Of a DNA stretch of 64,000 bases, positions 25,255-33,816 are shown piece by piece (the first letter of the stretch is position 1; the number at the start of each line of letters is the position of its first letter). This DNA is from Planctomycetota bacterium (GTDB taxonomy: Bacteria; Planctomycetota; UBA8742; UBA2392), in the NCBI GenBank assembly GCA_019636215.1, contig JAHBXZ010000003.1, forward strand, positions 124,001 to 188,000. Direction: 5' to 3'. Under the pieces are notes generated by a model that saw only the letters and a list, made by a program, of their open reading frames with translations, did not search any database and was not told the origin of the DNA. The position numbers were made by a program, and so were the translations under genes.

Positions 25255-27066
25255 ATGCGCACACTGCGATTCATCCTTTCGGAGTACCGTGCCAACCTGC
25301 GCTGGCTGGTGATTGGCTTGTCGGCGCTGTTTCTTGGCACACTTTGCCAGGCCGCAATTCCGATCTTCATCAAGCTGGCCGTGGATGCCGCCGCGCCTGG
25401 CGGCTTTGTGCGCGGCGAAGGGCTGTCAGGCTGGCTGACGGATGTGTTCATGCCCTTCAAACCCGACGACAAGGGCGACTTCGTGCTGGTGGCGCTGGGC
25501 ACGGCGGCGCTGGTTGCCGTGGTCATGGGCGTGTTCACGTTTCTCAAGCGCTACTACCTGGTGCGCATTTCTCGCCGCACGGAGTACTCGCTGAAGAAAA
25601 CATTGTACGGCAAGCTTCAGAACCTGCCCGCAAGCTACTACAACAACACGCGCAGCGGCGCGATCCAGAGCCTGCTGACCAGCGACATTGAAAACGTCCG
25701 CATGATGATCGGTCCGGCCGTGATGTACCTGGGCGGCACGGTGATCATGTTTCCGGCCGCTCTTTCGGTCATGCTTTCCTTGAACGTCACGTTGACTTTG
25801 CTGGCCATGGCCCCGCTGGCGGGTCTCACGGCCTCGACACTCTGGTTCAACCCCCGCGTGCGGCGCTACACGACCAAGGGCCAGGAAGACCTGGCCGAGC
25901 TTTCGGCACGGGCACAGGAGAACTTTGCCGGGGCGCGCGTGGTTAAAGCCTTTTCGCGCGAACAGTTTGAAGTGCAGCAGCTTGAGGCCGTCGGCCGTCG
26001 ATACCTGCACAACAAGCTGGGGGCATCGCGCAATCAGTCAATGTTCCAGGCCAGCATCTGGGGCTTTTCCGGGCTGGGCGTGCTGATCATCCTGTACGTG
26101 GGCGCGCTGGAGATCAGCCGTGGTGCCCTGACCACGGGCGACCTGGCCGCGTTCATGATGTACAACCTGAACCTGTACTGGCCGATGATCGCGCTGGGCT
26201 GGGTAATGATGTTGTTCACCCGCGCCGAGGCCAGCCTCAAGCGCCTGAATGAACTGGCCGACCAGCCAGCCGATGCTGGCCGGGCAGGCACCGGCATCAT
26301 GCCCGACAAACTGTCGGGCGAAGTCGAGTTCAGCAACGTAGGCCATCGCTATCTGGCTGATGGCCCGATGGTGCTGGCCGACATCAACTTCCGGGTGGCA
26401 CCCGGGCGCACACTGGCCGTTGTCGGCCCCGTGGGCTGCGGCAAATCCACGCTGGCAAATCTGCTGGTTCGGTTGTTTGACACCACGACCGGGCAGGTGC
26501 TGATCGACGGCCGCCCCATCCAGGACTACAACGCCAACGCCCTGCGCCGCCACATCGGATACGTGCCACAGGACAGCTTTCTTTTCAGTGACACGATCGC
26601 AAACAACATCGCGCTTGGACTGTCGCCGGAGGACCCCGGGCGAGACACCGTGGTTCGCCGCAGCGCGCAGGCCGCCGAGTTCGAGCCCGAAGTGCAGGCC
26701 TTCCCGGCCGGGTATGACACCATGCTTGGCGAGCGCGGCGTGAACCTGAGTGGCGGCCAGAAACAGCGTGCTGCGATCGCCCGCGCGCTGGCGTTGTCGC
26801 CGGCGATTCTTGTGCTGGATGACTGCCTGTCAGCGGTGGACACCGACACCGAGGAGCGCATTCTGCGCAACCTCAAGCAGCTTGGCTCAAGCCTTACCAC
26901 GGTCATCATCGCCCAGCGCATCTCGGCGGTGCAGCACGCGGACGAAATCCTGGTGCTGGACGCCGGCCGTATTGTCGAGCGCGGCACGGATGCCGAGCTG
27001 CGCCGCAAAGGCGGGCTTTACTGCGACCTGGCACGCAGGCAGGAACTTGCGGCCGAACTTGCCTGA
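25255..27066 (+). CDS. ABC exporter half-transporter (permease fused to ATPase)
   Basis: 603 residues: an N-terminal six-helix exporter domain (~1-320) and a C-terminal ATPase (~345-600), as in MsbA/MdlB-like exporters. ATPase motifs are VVGPVGCGKST (Walker A), the Q-loop in IGYVPQDSFLFSDTI, LSGGQKQR (signature) and ILVLDDCLSAVDTD (Walker B). The residue after the Walker B Asp is Asp rather than the catalytic Glu, the pattern of the degenerate half of heterodimeric exporters, which would predict a partner protein; none is adjacent. It acts in the inner membrane; the substrate (lipid, drug or peptide) cannot be told. Start ATG 25255; stop TGA. Confidence 0.9.
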   Translation: MRTLRFILSEYRANLRWLVIGLSALFLGTLCQAAIPIFIKLAVDAAAPGGFVRGEGLSGWLTDVFMPFKPDDKGDFVLVALGTAALVAVVMGVFTFLKRYYLVRISRRTEYSLKKTLYGKLQNLPASYYNNTRSGAIQSLLTSDIENVRMMIGPAVMYLGGTVIMFPAALSVMLSLNVTLTLLAMAPLAGLTASTLWFNPRVRRYTTKGQEDLAELSARAQENFAGARVVKAFSREQFEVQQLEAVGRRYLHNKLGASRNQSMFQASIWGFSGLGVLIILYVGALEISRGALTTGDLAAFMMYNLNLYWPMIALGWVMMLFTRAEASLKRLNELADQPADAGRAGTGIMPDKLSGEVEFSNVGHRYLADGPMVLADINFRVAPGRTLAVVGPVGCGKSTLANLLVRLFDTTTGQVLIDGRPIQDYNANALRRHIGYVPQDSFLFSDTIANNIALGLSPEDPGRDTVVRRSAQAAEFEPEVQAFPAGYDTMLGERGVNLSGGQKQRAAIARALALSPAILVLDDCLSAVDTDTEERILRNLKQLGSSLTTVIIAQRISAVQHADEILVLDAGRIVERGTDAELRRKGGLYCDLARRQELAAELA

Positions 27067-27127
27067 TCGTGCGGCTTGACGCGGAATCGCCCGGCGAGTC
27101 CAATCACCGTGCGCACTTGACTGGAAC

Positions 27128-27352
27128 ATGCCCTTGGCCACTTCTCGCATCAAGACACGCGGCACTGTCAAATGGTTCGACACCCGCAAGGGCTTCGGCT
27201 TTGCCGAGCGCGCGGGCGCACCCGCGGTGTTCATTCACATCGGGGCATTCAAGACCGACGGAGTGGTGGACCTCAAACAGGGCCAGGAACTCGAGTTTAT
27301 CGTTGAGATCACCCGTCGAGGGCCGGTCGGCCACGACATTCGCGTGGTCTAG
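27128..27352 (+). CDS. Cold-shock-domain protein
   Basis: 74 residues with an 8-10-residue N-terminal extension before the cold-shock domain. RNP1 is KGFGFAE and RNP2 is VFIHIGAF; the start of the domain reads GTVKWFDTRKGFGF as in CspA. It binds single-stranded RNA or DNA and acts as an RNA chaperone. Its last bases overlap the stop of the convergent DUF502 gene. The aromatic RNP surface is slightly altered (IHIGAF instead of VHFSAI), which may affect affinity. The family is secure. Confidence 0.9.
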   Translation: MPLATSRIKTRGTVKWFDTRKGFGFAERAGAPAVFIHIGAFKTDGVVDLKQGQELEFIVEITRRGPVGHDIRVV

Positions 27353-28539
27353 CCTTGGTCTGGCTTGTCTGGCGGCGTTTCGCCGGTCTTTTCTTCCGGC
27401 GGCCTGGCGATGTCAGACTTGTTCAGGATTGTTGTCTGGCGCGCGCGAATCTGTTCATTCAGCTTGTGCGTCAGCGCAAACTGGGCCCCCGACGCCGGCC
27501 GCACAGTTTCAGCCGCCGGAGTCAGCACACCGCCGGAAATCACGATTTTCATGGCTTCTTCAACCGAGAGGTCCAGCCGCACGACTTCGTCAGCGGGCAG
27601 GAACATGGTGTAGCCCGTCATCGGGGCCGGCGAGCTGGGCACATAGACCGTCACCATTCGCTTGCCGGTTTTGTCCTGCAGTGACTGCAGGCCTGCCCCA
27701 GTCACAAAGGCAATCGACCAGCAGCGCTCGCGCGGGTACTCAATCGCACACACGGCATCAAACTCCAGCGGCTTCTTCTCGCTGAAGAAGAATTCCACCA
27801 GTTGCTTGGCATGCGGATACACCGACCGCACCACCGGCGTACGCGTAACAAACCACTCCAGAAACGCCACCGTGCGCCGCCCCAGAAAGTTGCGGGTACC
27901 AAAGCCCAGCAGCACTACAAGTGTCAGGCCGACCACCGTGGCCAGCAGGTACTCAAACCAATGAAAGCGCAGCGCGCGGCCCGTGTCAGGGTCGTACTCG
28001 CGTTGCCAGCGATTGGCGTCCAGAATCAACTGCAACACGCCGCGCCGGCGCATGGGCGGTGAAAAACCCCAGGAGGTCTCGGGCAGGTCGCGGATCAGCA
28101 CATTCAACTGAACGTCATTGCCGTTGTCCGTCGGGGGCGTACGCCCTTCGCGAAGTGCCTCGGCCCTTGCTCTGGCCAGGGAATCGGCCTTGGCTGTGAT
28201 GCGGCCTTTCTGCTCGGCCTCGAAGGTCGTGCGCTCACTGACCGTCTCTTCGGCCGTCAGGTCGCGCCCCCAGTCCTCCAGGGCCGACTCCATATAAACG
28301 ACGTGCTTCGCGGGGCTGAACTCTTTCAGAAACGCGCGCTCGGTGCGTGACAAGCGGCGGGGCTCAAACAGGGCTGCGGAATCTATGCCCCGTATGAGCA
28401 GTTCCACCACGTTTACGCGCAGGATGTCCCAGATCCATGCGAACACGGCAATCGTGATGATCGCCGGCAATACGATCGACAGGCCTTTCAGAAAGGCCTT
28501 GGTCAATGGTCCTGTCTTGCGTTTGGGCTTGGTGGTCAT
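27349..28539 (-). CDS. DUF502 family membrane protein with a long insert
   Basis: 396 residues. A membrane helix near residues 18-40 (LSIVLPAIITIAVFAWIWD) and another near 195-215 (YLLATVVGLTLVVLLGFG) flank an unusually long charged insert (~50-190) holding a putative coiled coil. After the second helix comes the DUF502 core: TPVVRSVYPHAKQLVEFF, AIEYPRERCWSIAFVTG, TVYVPSSPAPMTGYTMFLPA and MKIVISGG. DUF502 proteins are inner-membrane proteins of unknown function, usually ~200-230 residues, so the insert is distinctive. The C-terminus is acidic and Pro-rich. It is convergent with and overlaps the cold-shock gene by 4 nt. Confidence 0.85.
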   Translation of the reverse strand: MTTKPKRKTGPLTKAFLKGLSIVLPAIITIAVFAWIWDILRVNVVELLIRGIDSAALFEPRRLSRTERAFLKEFSPAKHVVYMESALEDWGRDLTAEETVSERTTFEAEQKGRITAKADSLARARAEALREGRTPPTDNGNDVQLNVLIRDLPETSWGFSPPMRRRGVLQLILDANRWQREYDPDTGRALRFHWFEYLLATVVGLTLVVLLGFGTRNFLGRRTVAFLEWFVTRTPVVRSVYPHAKQLVEFFFSEKKPLEFDAVCAIEYPRERCWSIAFVTGAGLQSLQDKTGKRMVTVYVPSSPAPMTGYTMFLPADEVVRLDLSVEEAMKIVISGGVLTPAAETVRPASGAQFALTHKLNEQIRARQTTILNKSDIARPPEEKTGETPPDKPDQG

Positions 28540-28636
28540 CAGCGCGCAGCGGAACTCTAGGCCGCCGGCTGGCTTTGGTCAACGAGAGTCTGCTGGCAAG
28601 AGTTGCGCAAGCAACGGCCGCGGATAGATTGTCGCC

Positions 28637-29770
28637 ATGCGATTCTTTTACTACGACGTGCGCGACATGCCGCAGGCCATAGTGCTGGCCTGCAACCTTC
28701 GCCGCGTGGTGCATGCCTGTTATGCCATGTTGTGGACGTTCTGCGTGGTGCTGGGGCTGTTCAGCATCCTGAACTTCCGTGCCACGGGCTCACTGGCACT
28801 GTCGCCCTCGGGCATGTACGCCGCGATCGAGACCCTGGGCAGGGCGCCGGTCACACTGGGCCGCCTGGCCTTCTGGGGGTGCATTCTGTTGGGCTGGTGG
28901 CTTGGCTTTGGTTATCTGAATGCCCCGGTGCTGCGCGGCGCGGCGCTTGAAATCGCACGCGATGAACGCGGCAAGCTGGCCCCCGAGCCTTTTCTGTTCC
29001 GGATGGCGGCCGTCTCACCGGTGCTGGCAATGGGCATTCCCGCCCTGCTGGCCGGCGTGATTCTGCTTTGGTCGCTGCTGGCCCACATTCCCGGGGCTGC
29101 CGGCGGCGTCACCTTGGTGCTGACGTTGCCGCTGGCGCTGGTCTGTGCATTGGTTGCTGCGCTGGGCGGCCTGTTGTTTCTTTCCGCCGCGCCGATGATG
29201 CCCGCCGCCGCCGTTGTAGAAGGCCGCGACTACCTGGAAGCTTTCAGCAAGCCCGCCGGGTTCGTACTTCAGAAGCCCTTCCGTTATGCGGGTTACTTGC
29301 TTGCCAAGGTGCTGGTTGTGCTGTTGGCGACGGTGGCCGGAGCACTTGTGCTGGGGCTGGCCTGGGGACTCGTGGCTGGCTGCATGGCGGTTGTCGGCGC
29401 CTGGGAAGTAATTGAAGGTGCGTGGGTGATCACATCGCAGCCGCAGGCGGCCATTGAAACTGCCCAGTTGCCCCACTTTGCCGTGGCTTCGGTGTTCTGG
29501 GCCAGCGTGGCAACCTTGCTCTGTTGGCTGAGTGCGGTATCCCAGAGCGCTGACCTTCTGACATACCTGTTAATGCGCTATCGCATCGAGGGCGCGACTT
29601 TTGACCAGGTAGCCGTGGCTGAGGAACGCCTGAAGCAGCTTGCCACGGCCATACAGACCGCCGAGCAGGCAGAAGAGGCCCGCAAGCGCTTTGACGACCA
29701 GCAGGCTGCCAAGCCCGATGCCATGGCTCCCCAAGCCCCCAAAGAAGCCGAAAACGCCCGGTCAGAATAG
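28637..29770 (+). CDS. Polytopic membrane protein
   Basis: 377 residues with about six to eight hydrophobic segments (for example LWTFCVVLGLFSILNF, LAFWGCILLGWWLGFGYL, MGIPALLAGVILLWSLL, LVLTLPLALVCALVAALG, VLVVLLATVAGALVLGLAWG). A charged helical tail (VAEERLKQLATAIQTAEQAEEARKR) follows. No family is recognised. The layout suggests an inner-membrane protein with a cytoplasmic C-terminal coiled coil. It is 58 nt before the PilB/GspE-type ATPase on the same strand. It lacks the features of a GspF/PilC platform protein. Confidence 0.7.
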   Translation: MRFFYYDVRDMPQAIVLACNLRRVVHACYAMLWTFCVVLGLFSILNFRATGSLALSPSGMYAAIETLGRAPVTLGRLAFWGCILLGWWLGFGYLNAPVLRGAALEIARDERGKLAPEPFLFRMAAVSPVLAMGIPALLAGVILLWSLLAHIPGAAGGVTLVLTLPLALVCALVAALGGLLFLSAAPMMPAAAVVEGRDYLEAFSKPAGFVLQKPFRYAGYLLAKVLVVLLATVAGALVLGLAWGLVAGCMAVVGAWEVIEGAWVITSQPQAAIETAQLPHFAVASVFWASVATLLCWLSAVSQSADLLTYLLMRYRIEGATFDQVAVAEERLKQLATAIQTAEQAEEARKRFDDQQAAKPDAMAPQAPKEAENARSE

Positions 29771-29827
29771 CCCAACTATGGCAGGCGTCGGTCGTTACAA
29801 CCGTCAGCCGGTCCGGAGCCACCAGCG

Positions 29828-31531
29828 ATGTCAAATGCACTCGCCAAGTACCTCGTTGAAGAACGCGGCGTCCGTCAGGACAAAGTTGATTCCCTGTTGC
29901 AGAAGAGTCGCGAAACCGGCGAGAAGCTTGATGCCGCCTTGGTCGAAAGCGGCCTGCTGGGCGAGGCCGACATGCTGCAGTACTACGCCCAGCAGCTTGG
30001 CCTGCCCTACGAAGCCGAGCTCGGAAAATACAAGCCGTTGCCCAAGTTCGCCGAGAAAGTGCCCGTCGCATTTGCCCGCAACTACAACCTGATCGCGCTG
30101 GACGACTTGCGCGGCACCGTGCGCGTGGCCACCTGCCGCCCTCTGGACCTTTACCCGATGGACGAACTGGCCGGCATTCTGCGCCAGCCCGTAGAGGCGG
30201 TCCTGGCCCCTCGCGTGGAAATCAGTGAGCTGATCAACCGCACGTACGCCCAGAAAACGGAAGTCAGCGACGAAGTCGAGCGCGAGCTTGAAGCCGACGG
30301 CATGCTCGACAGCGAGTTTGCCTTCGACGAAAAAACTGACATCCTGAACATCGCCACCGCGGCGCCGATCATCAAGCTGGTGAACACCATTTTCAGCCAG
30401 AGCCTGCGCATGCGGGCCAGCGACATCCACATCCAGCCCAGTGAGCACAAGCTGCAGGTGCGTTACCGCGTGGACGGTGTGCTTTACGACGTCATGACGC
30501 CCAGCAAGAAACTGCAGGACGCGATTGTCGCACGCATCAAGGTGATGGGGAAAATGGACATCGCCGAGCGCCGCCTGCCCCAGGACGGCCGCGCCAGCAT
30601 CAAGATGGGCGACAACGAAGTTGACCTGCGTATCAGCACCGTACCGACCAACTACGGCGAACGTGTGGTCATTCGTTTGCTGGAGAAGACCAACAAACAG
30701 TTCAACCTGGCGGACATCGGTTTCGGCCCTGAGCACGAAGCCACCTTCCGCACATACCTTGAATACAGCAACGGCATCATCCTGCTTACGGGCCCCACAG
30801 GCAGCGGCAAGACGACCACGCTGTACGCCGCCATTGCCAGCATCAACCGGCCTGACGTCAACATCCTGACGATTGAAGACCCGATTGAATACCAGATGCC
30901 CGGCGCCAGCCAGGTTGAAGTCAACGAGAAAAAGGGCCTGACGTTCGCCAAGGCGCTGCGCAGCTTCGTGCGCCAGGACCCGGACGTAATCCTGGTCGGC
31001 GAAATCCGAGACCTTGAAACCGGCCAGATCGCTATCCAGTCGGCGCTTACCGGTCACCTTGTGTTCAGCACGCTGCACACCAACGACGCGCCCTCCACTG
31101 TCACGCGACTGGTCGACCTTGGCGTAGAGCCGTTCCTTGTCGCTTCGTCCGTGATCTGCGTGGTCGCACAACGCCTGACGCGCCGCATCTGCAAGGAATG
31201 CCGCGAGGCCTATATCCCTGACGCCCGTGAGCTCAAGGGCTTTGACCTGACCCTGGCCGACCTGCCCGATGGCCACCTGTACCACGGCCGCGGCTGCGAG
31301 GCCTGCTTCAAGACCGGCTACACGGGCCGCACGGCGATTCACGAAGTCATGCCAATCAACGAGGTCATCAAGCAGCAGATCGTGGAAAAGCAGCCCGCCG
31401 GCGAAATCAAGCGCGTTGCCGTGACGCAAGGCGGCCTGCTGACCCTGCGTATGGACGGCATCAAGAAGTCGCTGGCAGGCAAGACCACTCTGGCTGAAAT
31501 CGCCACGATCACCCAGCGCGACACGTTTTAG
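29828..31531 (+). CDS. Type IV pilus/type II secretion assembly ATPase (PilB/GspE family)
   Basis: 567 residues in the standard layout: an N-terminal MshEN-like domain (~1-130, YLVEERGVRQDKVDSLL, QYYAQQLGLPY), then the ATPase core with DIHIQPSEHKLQVRYRVDG, Walker A GPTGSGKTTTLYA (~321), ILTIEDPIEYQM (Asp box) and Walker B DPDVILVGEIRD, followed by the His box HLVFSTLHTND. The C-terminal tetra-Cys metal site is complete (CKECREAY and CEACFKTGY). It would power pilin or pseudopilin assembly in the cytoplasm. No pilin, platform or prepilin peptidase gene is adjacent; a secretin is encoded 20 kb away at 51.4-54.1 kb. Assembly ATPase rather than PilT is favoured by the MshEN domain and Cys motif. 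Confidence 0.93.
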   Translation: MSNALAKYLVEERGVRQDKVDSLLQKSRETGEKLDAALVESGLLGEADMLQYYAQQLGLPYEAELGKYKPLPKFAEKVPVAFARNYNLIALDDLRGTVRVATCRPLDLYPMDELAGILRQPVEAVLAPRVEISELINRTYAQKTEVSDEVERELEADGMLDSEFAFDEKTDILNIATAAPIIKLVNTIFSQSLRMRASDIHIQPSEHKLQVRYRVDGVLYDVMTPSKKLQDAIVARIKVMGKMDIAERRLPQDGRASIKMGDNEVDLRISTVPTNYGERVVIRLLEKTNKQFNLADIGFGPEHEATFRTYLEYSNGIILLTGPTGSGKTTTLYAAIASINRPDVNILTIEDPIEYQMPGASQVEVNEKKGLTFAKALRSFVRQDPDVILVGEIRDLETGQIAIQSALTGHLVFSTLHTNDAPSTVTRLVDLGVEPFLVASSVICVVAQRLTRRICKECREAYIPDARELKGFDLTLADLPDGHLYHGRGCEACFKTGYTGRTAIHEVMPINEVIKQQIVEKQPAGEIKRVAVTQGGLLTLRMDGIKKSLAGKTTLAEIATITQRDTF

Positions 31532-31548
31532 AGGCAGGTCAGCCTCCG

Positions 31549-31614
31549 CAGTCGGCAGCCACTGTGGTATGCTGGTGCTGCCGCTGCTGACTGCTGACTC
31601 CGGACTGCCGACTG
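31549..31614. repeat. Extragenic palindromic-type repeat, copy 1
   Basis: CAGTCGGCAG (31549-31558) is the exact complement of CTGCCGACTG (31605-31614), and the inner part has overlapping GCTGACTGCTGACTCC units. A related element with the shared core ACTGCTGACTCC lies at 55100-55198. Confidence 0.6.
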
Positions 31615-31622
31615 GGAATTCC

Positions 31623-31994
31623 ATGTCCTCCACCCAACTTGACCGGTTTGCCGCCGCAGCCCTTACCGGGCTGATTGTCCGCGGCCAGTTTGAAGATGCC
31701 GAGGAACTGGCTGCCGAGGCCTTCCGCATCGGGCGCGCCATGATGGCCCAGCGCCAGAGACAGGCCGAGCTTCCCGACAGCGACGTAATGCTTGCCGACG
31801 TGTTGAGCGCCCCGCTGGAAGTACTCGAGTTGCCCATGCGCATTACCAAGAAGCTGGGGCAGCTTGGCATCCGCACCGTGCGCGACCTGACCCTGACCAC
31901 CGAAAAGGCCGTGCGCCACACTGGGCTCAAGGACGAAAGCCTCGACGAAATCAACCAGGCCCTGCACCGTCTGGGCGTGAAACTGGCGGAGTAA
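31623..31994 (+). CDS. Small protein with RNA-polymerase alpha-CTD-like domain
   Basis: 123 residues from ATG 31623. The N-terminal half is helical (FEDAEELAAEAFRIGRAMM). Residues ~60-120 match the helix-hairpin-helix fold of the RNA polymerase alpha C-terminal domain: LELPMRITKKLGQLGIRTVRDLT, then VRHTGLKDESLDEINQALHRLG. The domain binds DNA or proteins in RpoA; in stand-alone proteins its role is unknown. It lies 91 nt after the PilB/GspE gene, separated by a palindromic repeat. It could modulate transcription, but no partner is visible. The domain call is fairly good; the function is open. Confidence 0.72.
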   Translation: MSSTQLDRFAAAALTGLIVRGQFEDAEELAAEAFRIGRAMMAQRQRQAELPDSDVMLADVLSAPLEVLELPMRITKKLGQLGIRTVRDLTLTTEKAVRHTGLKDESLDEINQALHRLGVKLAE

Positions 31995-32042
31995 CGGGCT
32001 GTCACATCGAGACTGGCAGGGCCTGGTTGAGTGGCCTGATGG

Positions 32043-33101
32043 CTACTTACTTGCCTCAAGAACCATGTTGAATGGTGTCTCGGCCGCACGGCGGAACTTC
32101 TTGAACCCGCCCTGTCGAACAACGTCCGATATGCGCGATTCGCCAGCCTGTGCCCCAAGTGCCGCACCCACCTCCTGTGACAGCGAGGCCGGGCAGCACA
32201 CACACATCGAGGCCGAGTAAAAGACGCGACCAACGGGGTTGAAATTCCGTTCAGTCTGGTCGTGGGCAAACGGCTCGACGATCATCCAGGTGCCGCCGGG
32301 CTTCAGGGACTTGTAGACATGCGACGCCGCACCGGCTGGATCGCCCATGTCGTGCAGGCAGTCAAAGAACGTCACGAGATCGTAGTCCTTGCCGGGGAAC
32401 CCTTTGGCGGGCGCTACTTCAAACGTGCATCGGTCCGCCACGCCTGCTGCCTTGGCGGCCGCCCGTGCGCGATCGACGGACGGGGCGTGATAGTCGAAAC
32501 CAGTGATCTTCGCATTGGGGTACGCCTGCGCCATCAGAACCGTTGTGACCCCGTGGCCGCAGCCCACATCGGCGACCTTACCGCCCAGTTTGAGTTTGTC
32601 GTCAACGCCGTTGAGCGCCGGAAGCCATGAGCTGACAAGATTTGCGACGTAGCCGGGCCGGAAGAATTTCTCCGTGCCCACGAACAGATCCGCGTGATGC
32701 TCGTGCCATCCCATTCCTTGCCCTGTGCGCACCGATTCGGCAACGCGCGGTTCGTCCTTCCACATGCTCGAAAGCACATAGTAGGCCCCGGGCACGTAGG
32801 CCGGGCTGCACTCATCCGCCAATGCAAATGCCTGTTCCGGGGACAGGAAGTACTTGCCGGTGTCCGGGTCGTACTCGGCAAAGCCTGAAGCGGCCTGCGC
32901 GGCGAGCCATTCGCGAATGTAGCGCTCCCCGCACTTCGTTCTCGATGCAAGCTCGGCGGCAGTCATCGGCCCGCCGGCCGCCAGGGCCTTATACAAGCCC
33001 AGCTTTTCACCAATCAGCACTGTCACACCATGGGCCGCCGCGCCGAGGTCGGCCACGAACTTCCCCATGAACGCATTGAGTTTTTCCTGGTTGATTTCCA
33101 T
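32043..33101 (-). CDS. SAM-dependent methyltransferase with winged-helix N-terminus
   Basis: 352 residues. The N-terminal ~100 residues form a dimerisation/winged-helix part (AAELASRTKCGERYIREWLAAQ) typical of O-methyltransferase-like and UbiE-like two-domain enzymes. The Rossmann core has motif I VADVGCGHGVTTVLMAQ, ITGFDYHAPSVDRAR, DLVTFFDCLHDMGDPAGA and KPGGTWMIVEP. A late ASMCVCCPASL region adds three cysteines. The substrate is unknown. It is divergent from a TetR-type regulator, with a perfect 18-bp palindrome in the intergenic region, so it is almost certainly the regulator's target. Confidence 0.85.
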   Translation of the reverse strand: MEINQEKLNAFMGKFVADLGAAAHGVTVLIGEKLGLYKALAAGGPMTAAELASRTKCGERYIREWLAAQAASGFAEYDPDTGKYFLSPEQAFALADECSPAYVPGAYYVLSSMWKDEPRVAESVRTGQGMGWHEHHADLFVGTEKFFRPGYVANLVSSWLPALNGVDDKLKLGGKVADVGCGHGVTTVLMAQAYPNAKITGFDYHAPSVDRARAAAKAAGVADRCTFEVAPAKGFPGKDYDLVTFFDCLHDMGDPAGAASHVYKSLKPGGTWMIVEPFAHDQTERNFNPVGRVFYSASMCVCCPASLSQEVGAALGAQAGESRISDVVRQGGFKKFRRAAETPFNMVLEASK

Positions 33102-33136
33102 TGCCGCCCCTTTGTAAGTGAGCGAAGTAAGATAAC

Positions 33137-33154
33137 CTACCTACTAGTAGGTAG
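33137..33154. promoter_or_regulatory. Palindromic operator between methyltransferase and TetR regulator
   Basis: CTACCTACTAGTAGGTAG is a perfect 18-bp palindrome at 33137-33154, 36 nt upstream of the methyltransferase start and ~49 nt before the regulator's ATG. This is the expected place and form of a TetR-family operator controlling both divergent genes. Confidence 0.85.
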
Positions 33155-33202
33155 TCAACGCGCTTCATGACTTTTCTCCTGTTGGCCGGCTACAATTCAC
33201 AT

Positions 33203-33781
33203 ATGGCAACTTCGGCCCACACCGCAGATCAGATCCTCGATGTCGCGCAGGCGCTGGTGCAGTCCCATGGTTACAACGGCTTCTCGTATGCCGATGTCGC
33301 CCGCATCCTTGGTATCCGCAAACCCAGCATCCATCACCACTTCGCCACCAAGGCTGACCTCGGCCGTGCGCTCATGTCCCGCTATCGCCAGCGCTTTGCC
33401 GACGCGTTGGCCGACATCAGCGGAAGCGCCGGGCCAGCGCCGCTGAAGCTGCGGCGTTATGCCGGGCTGTTTCGGTCGGTGCTGGAGCAGGGCAACCGGA
33501 TGTGCATGTGCGGCATGCTGGCGGCCGACTTTTCCACCCTGCCCCGCTTGCTGCGCGACAGCGTTCGCGCGTTCTTTGCCGACAATGAGTCATGGCTGGA
33601 GGCCATCCTGAAGCAAGGCCGCACTGAGGGCAGCCTGGCCTTTACTGGTTCAGTTCGCGGCACCGCGACACGGATTCTGGCCTCCCTTGAGGGTGCCATG
33701 CTTGTCGCCCGGTCCTTTGAGGACATCACGCGCTTTGACAATGTCGCGCGACCGGTTCTCGATGCCCTGAAGGCCGCCTGA
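33203..33781 (+). CDS. TetR/AcrR family transcriptional regulator
   Basis: 192 residues from ATG 33203 (an upstream ATG at 33167 is less likely). The N-terminal helix-turn-helix is clear: ADQILDVAQALVQSHGYNGF, then SYADVARILGIRKPSIHHHFATKADL, followed by ALMSRYRQRF. The ligand domain carries MCMCGMLAADFSTLP, a pattern seen in TetR_C_16/YcdC-like and 'TetR_C-CMCGML' regulators, where the Cys residues may sense electrophiles or oxidants. It probably represses itself and the divergent methyltransferase gene through the palindrome at 33137-33154. The inducer is unknown. Confidence 0.9.
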   Translation: MATSAHTADQILDVAQALVQSHGYNGFSYADVARILGIRKPSIHHHFATKADLGRALMSRYRQRFADALADISGSAGPAPLKLRRYAGLFRSVLEQGNRMCMCGMLAADFSTLPRLLRDSVRAFFADNESWLEAILKQGRTEGSLAFTGSVRGTATRILASLEGAMLVARSFEDITRFDNVARPVLDALKAA

Positions 33782-33816
33782 TTGGCCCGCGCCTGCACGC
33801 GTGCTAAACAACCCTG

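Noticed and set aside
29831..32269. Very long open frame opposite the PilB/GspE gene
   Set aside because: Stop-poor antisense frame in G+C-rich DNA; its sequence is an antisense reading of an unmistakable ATPase.
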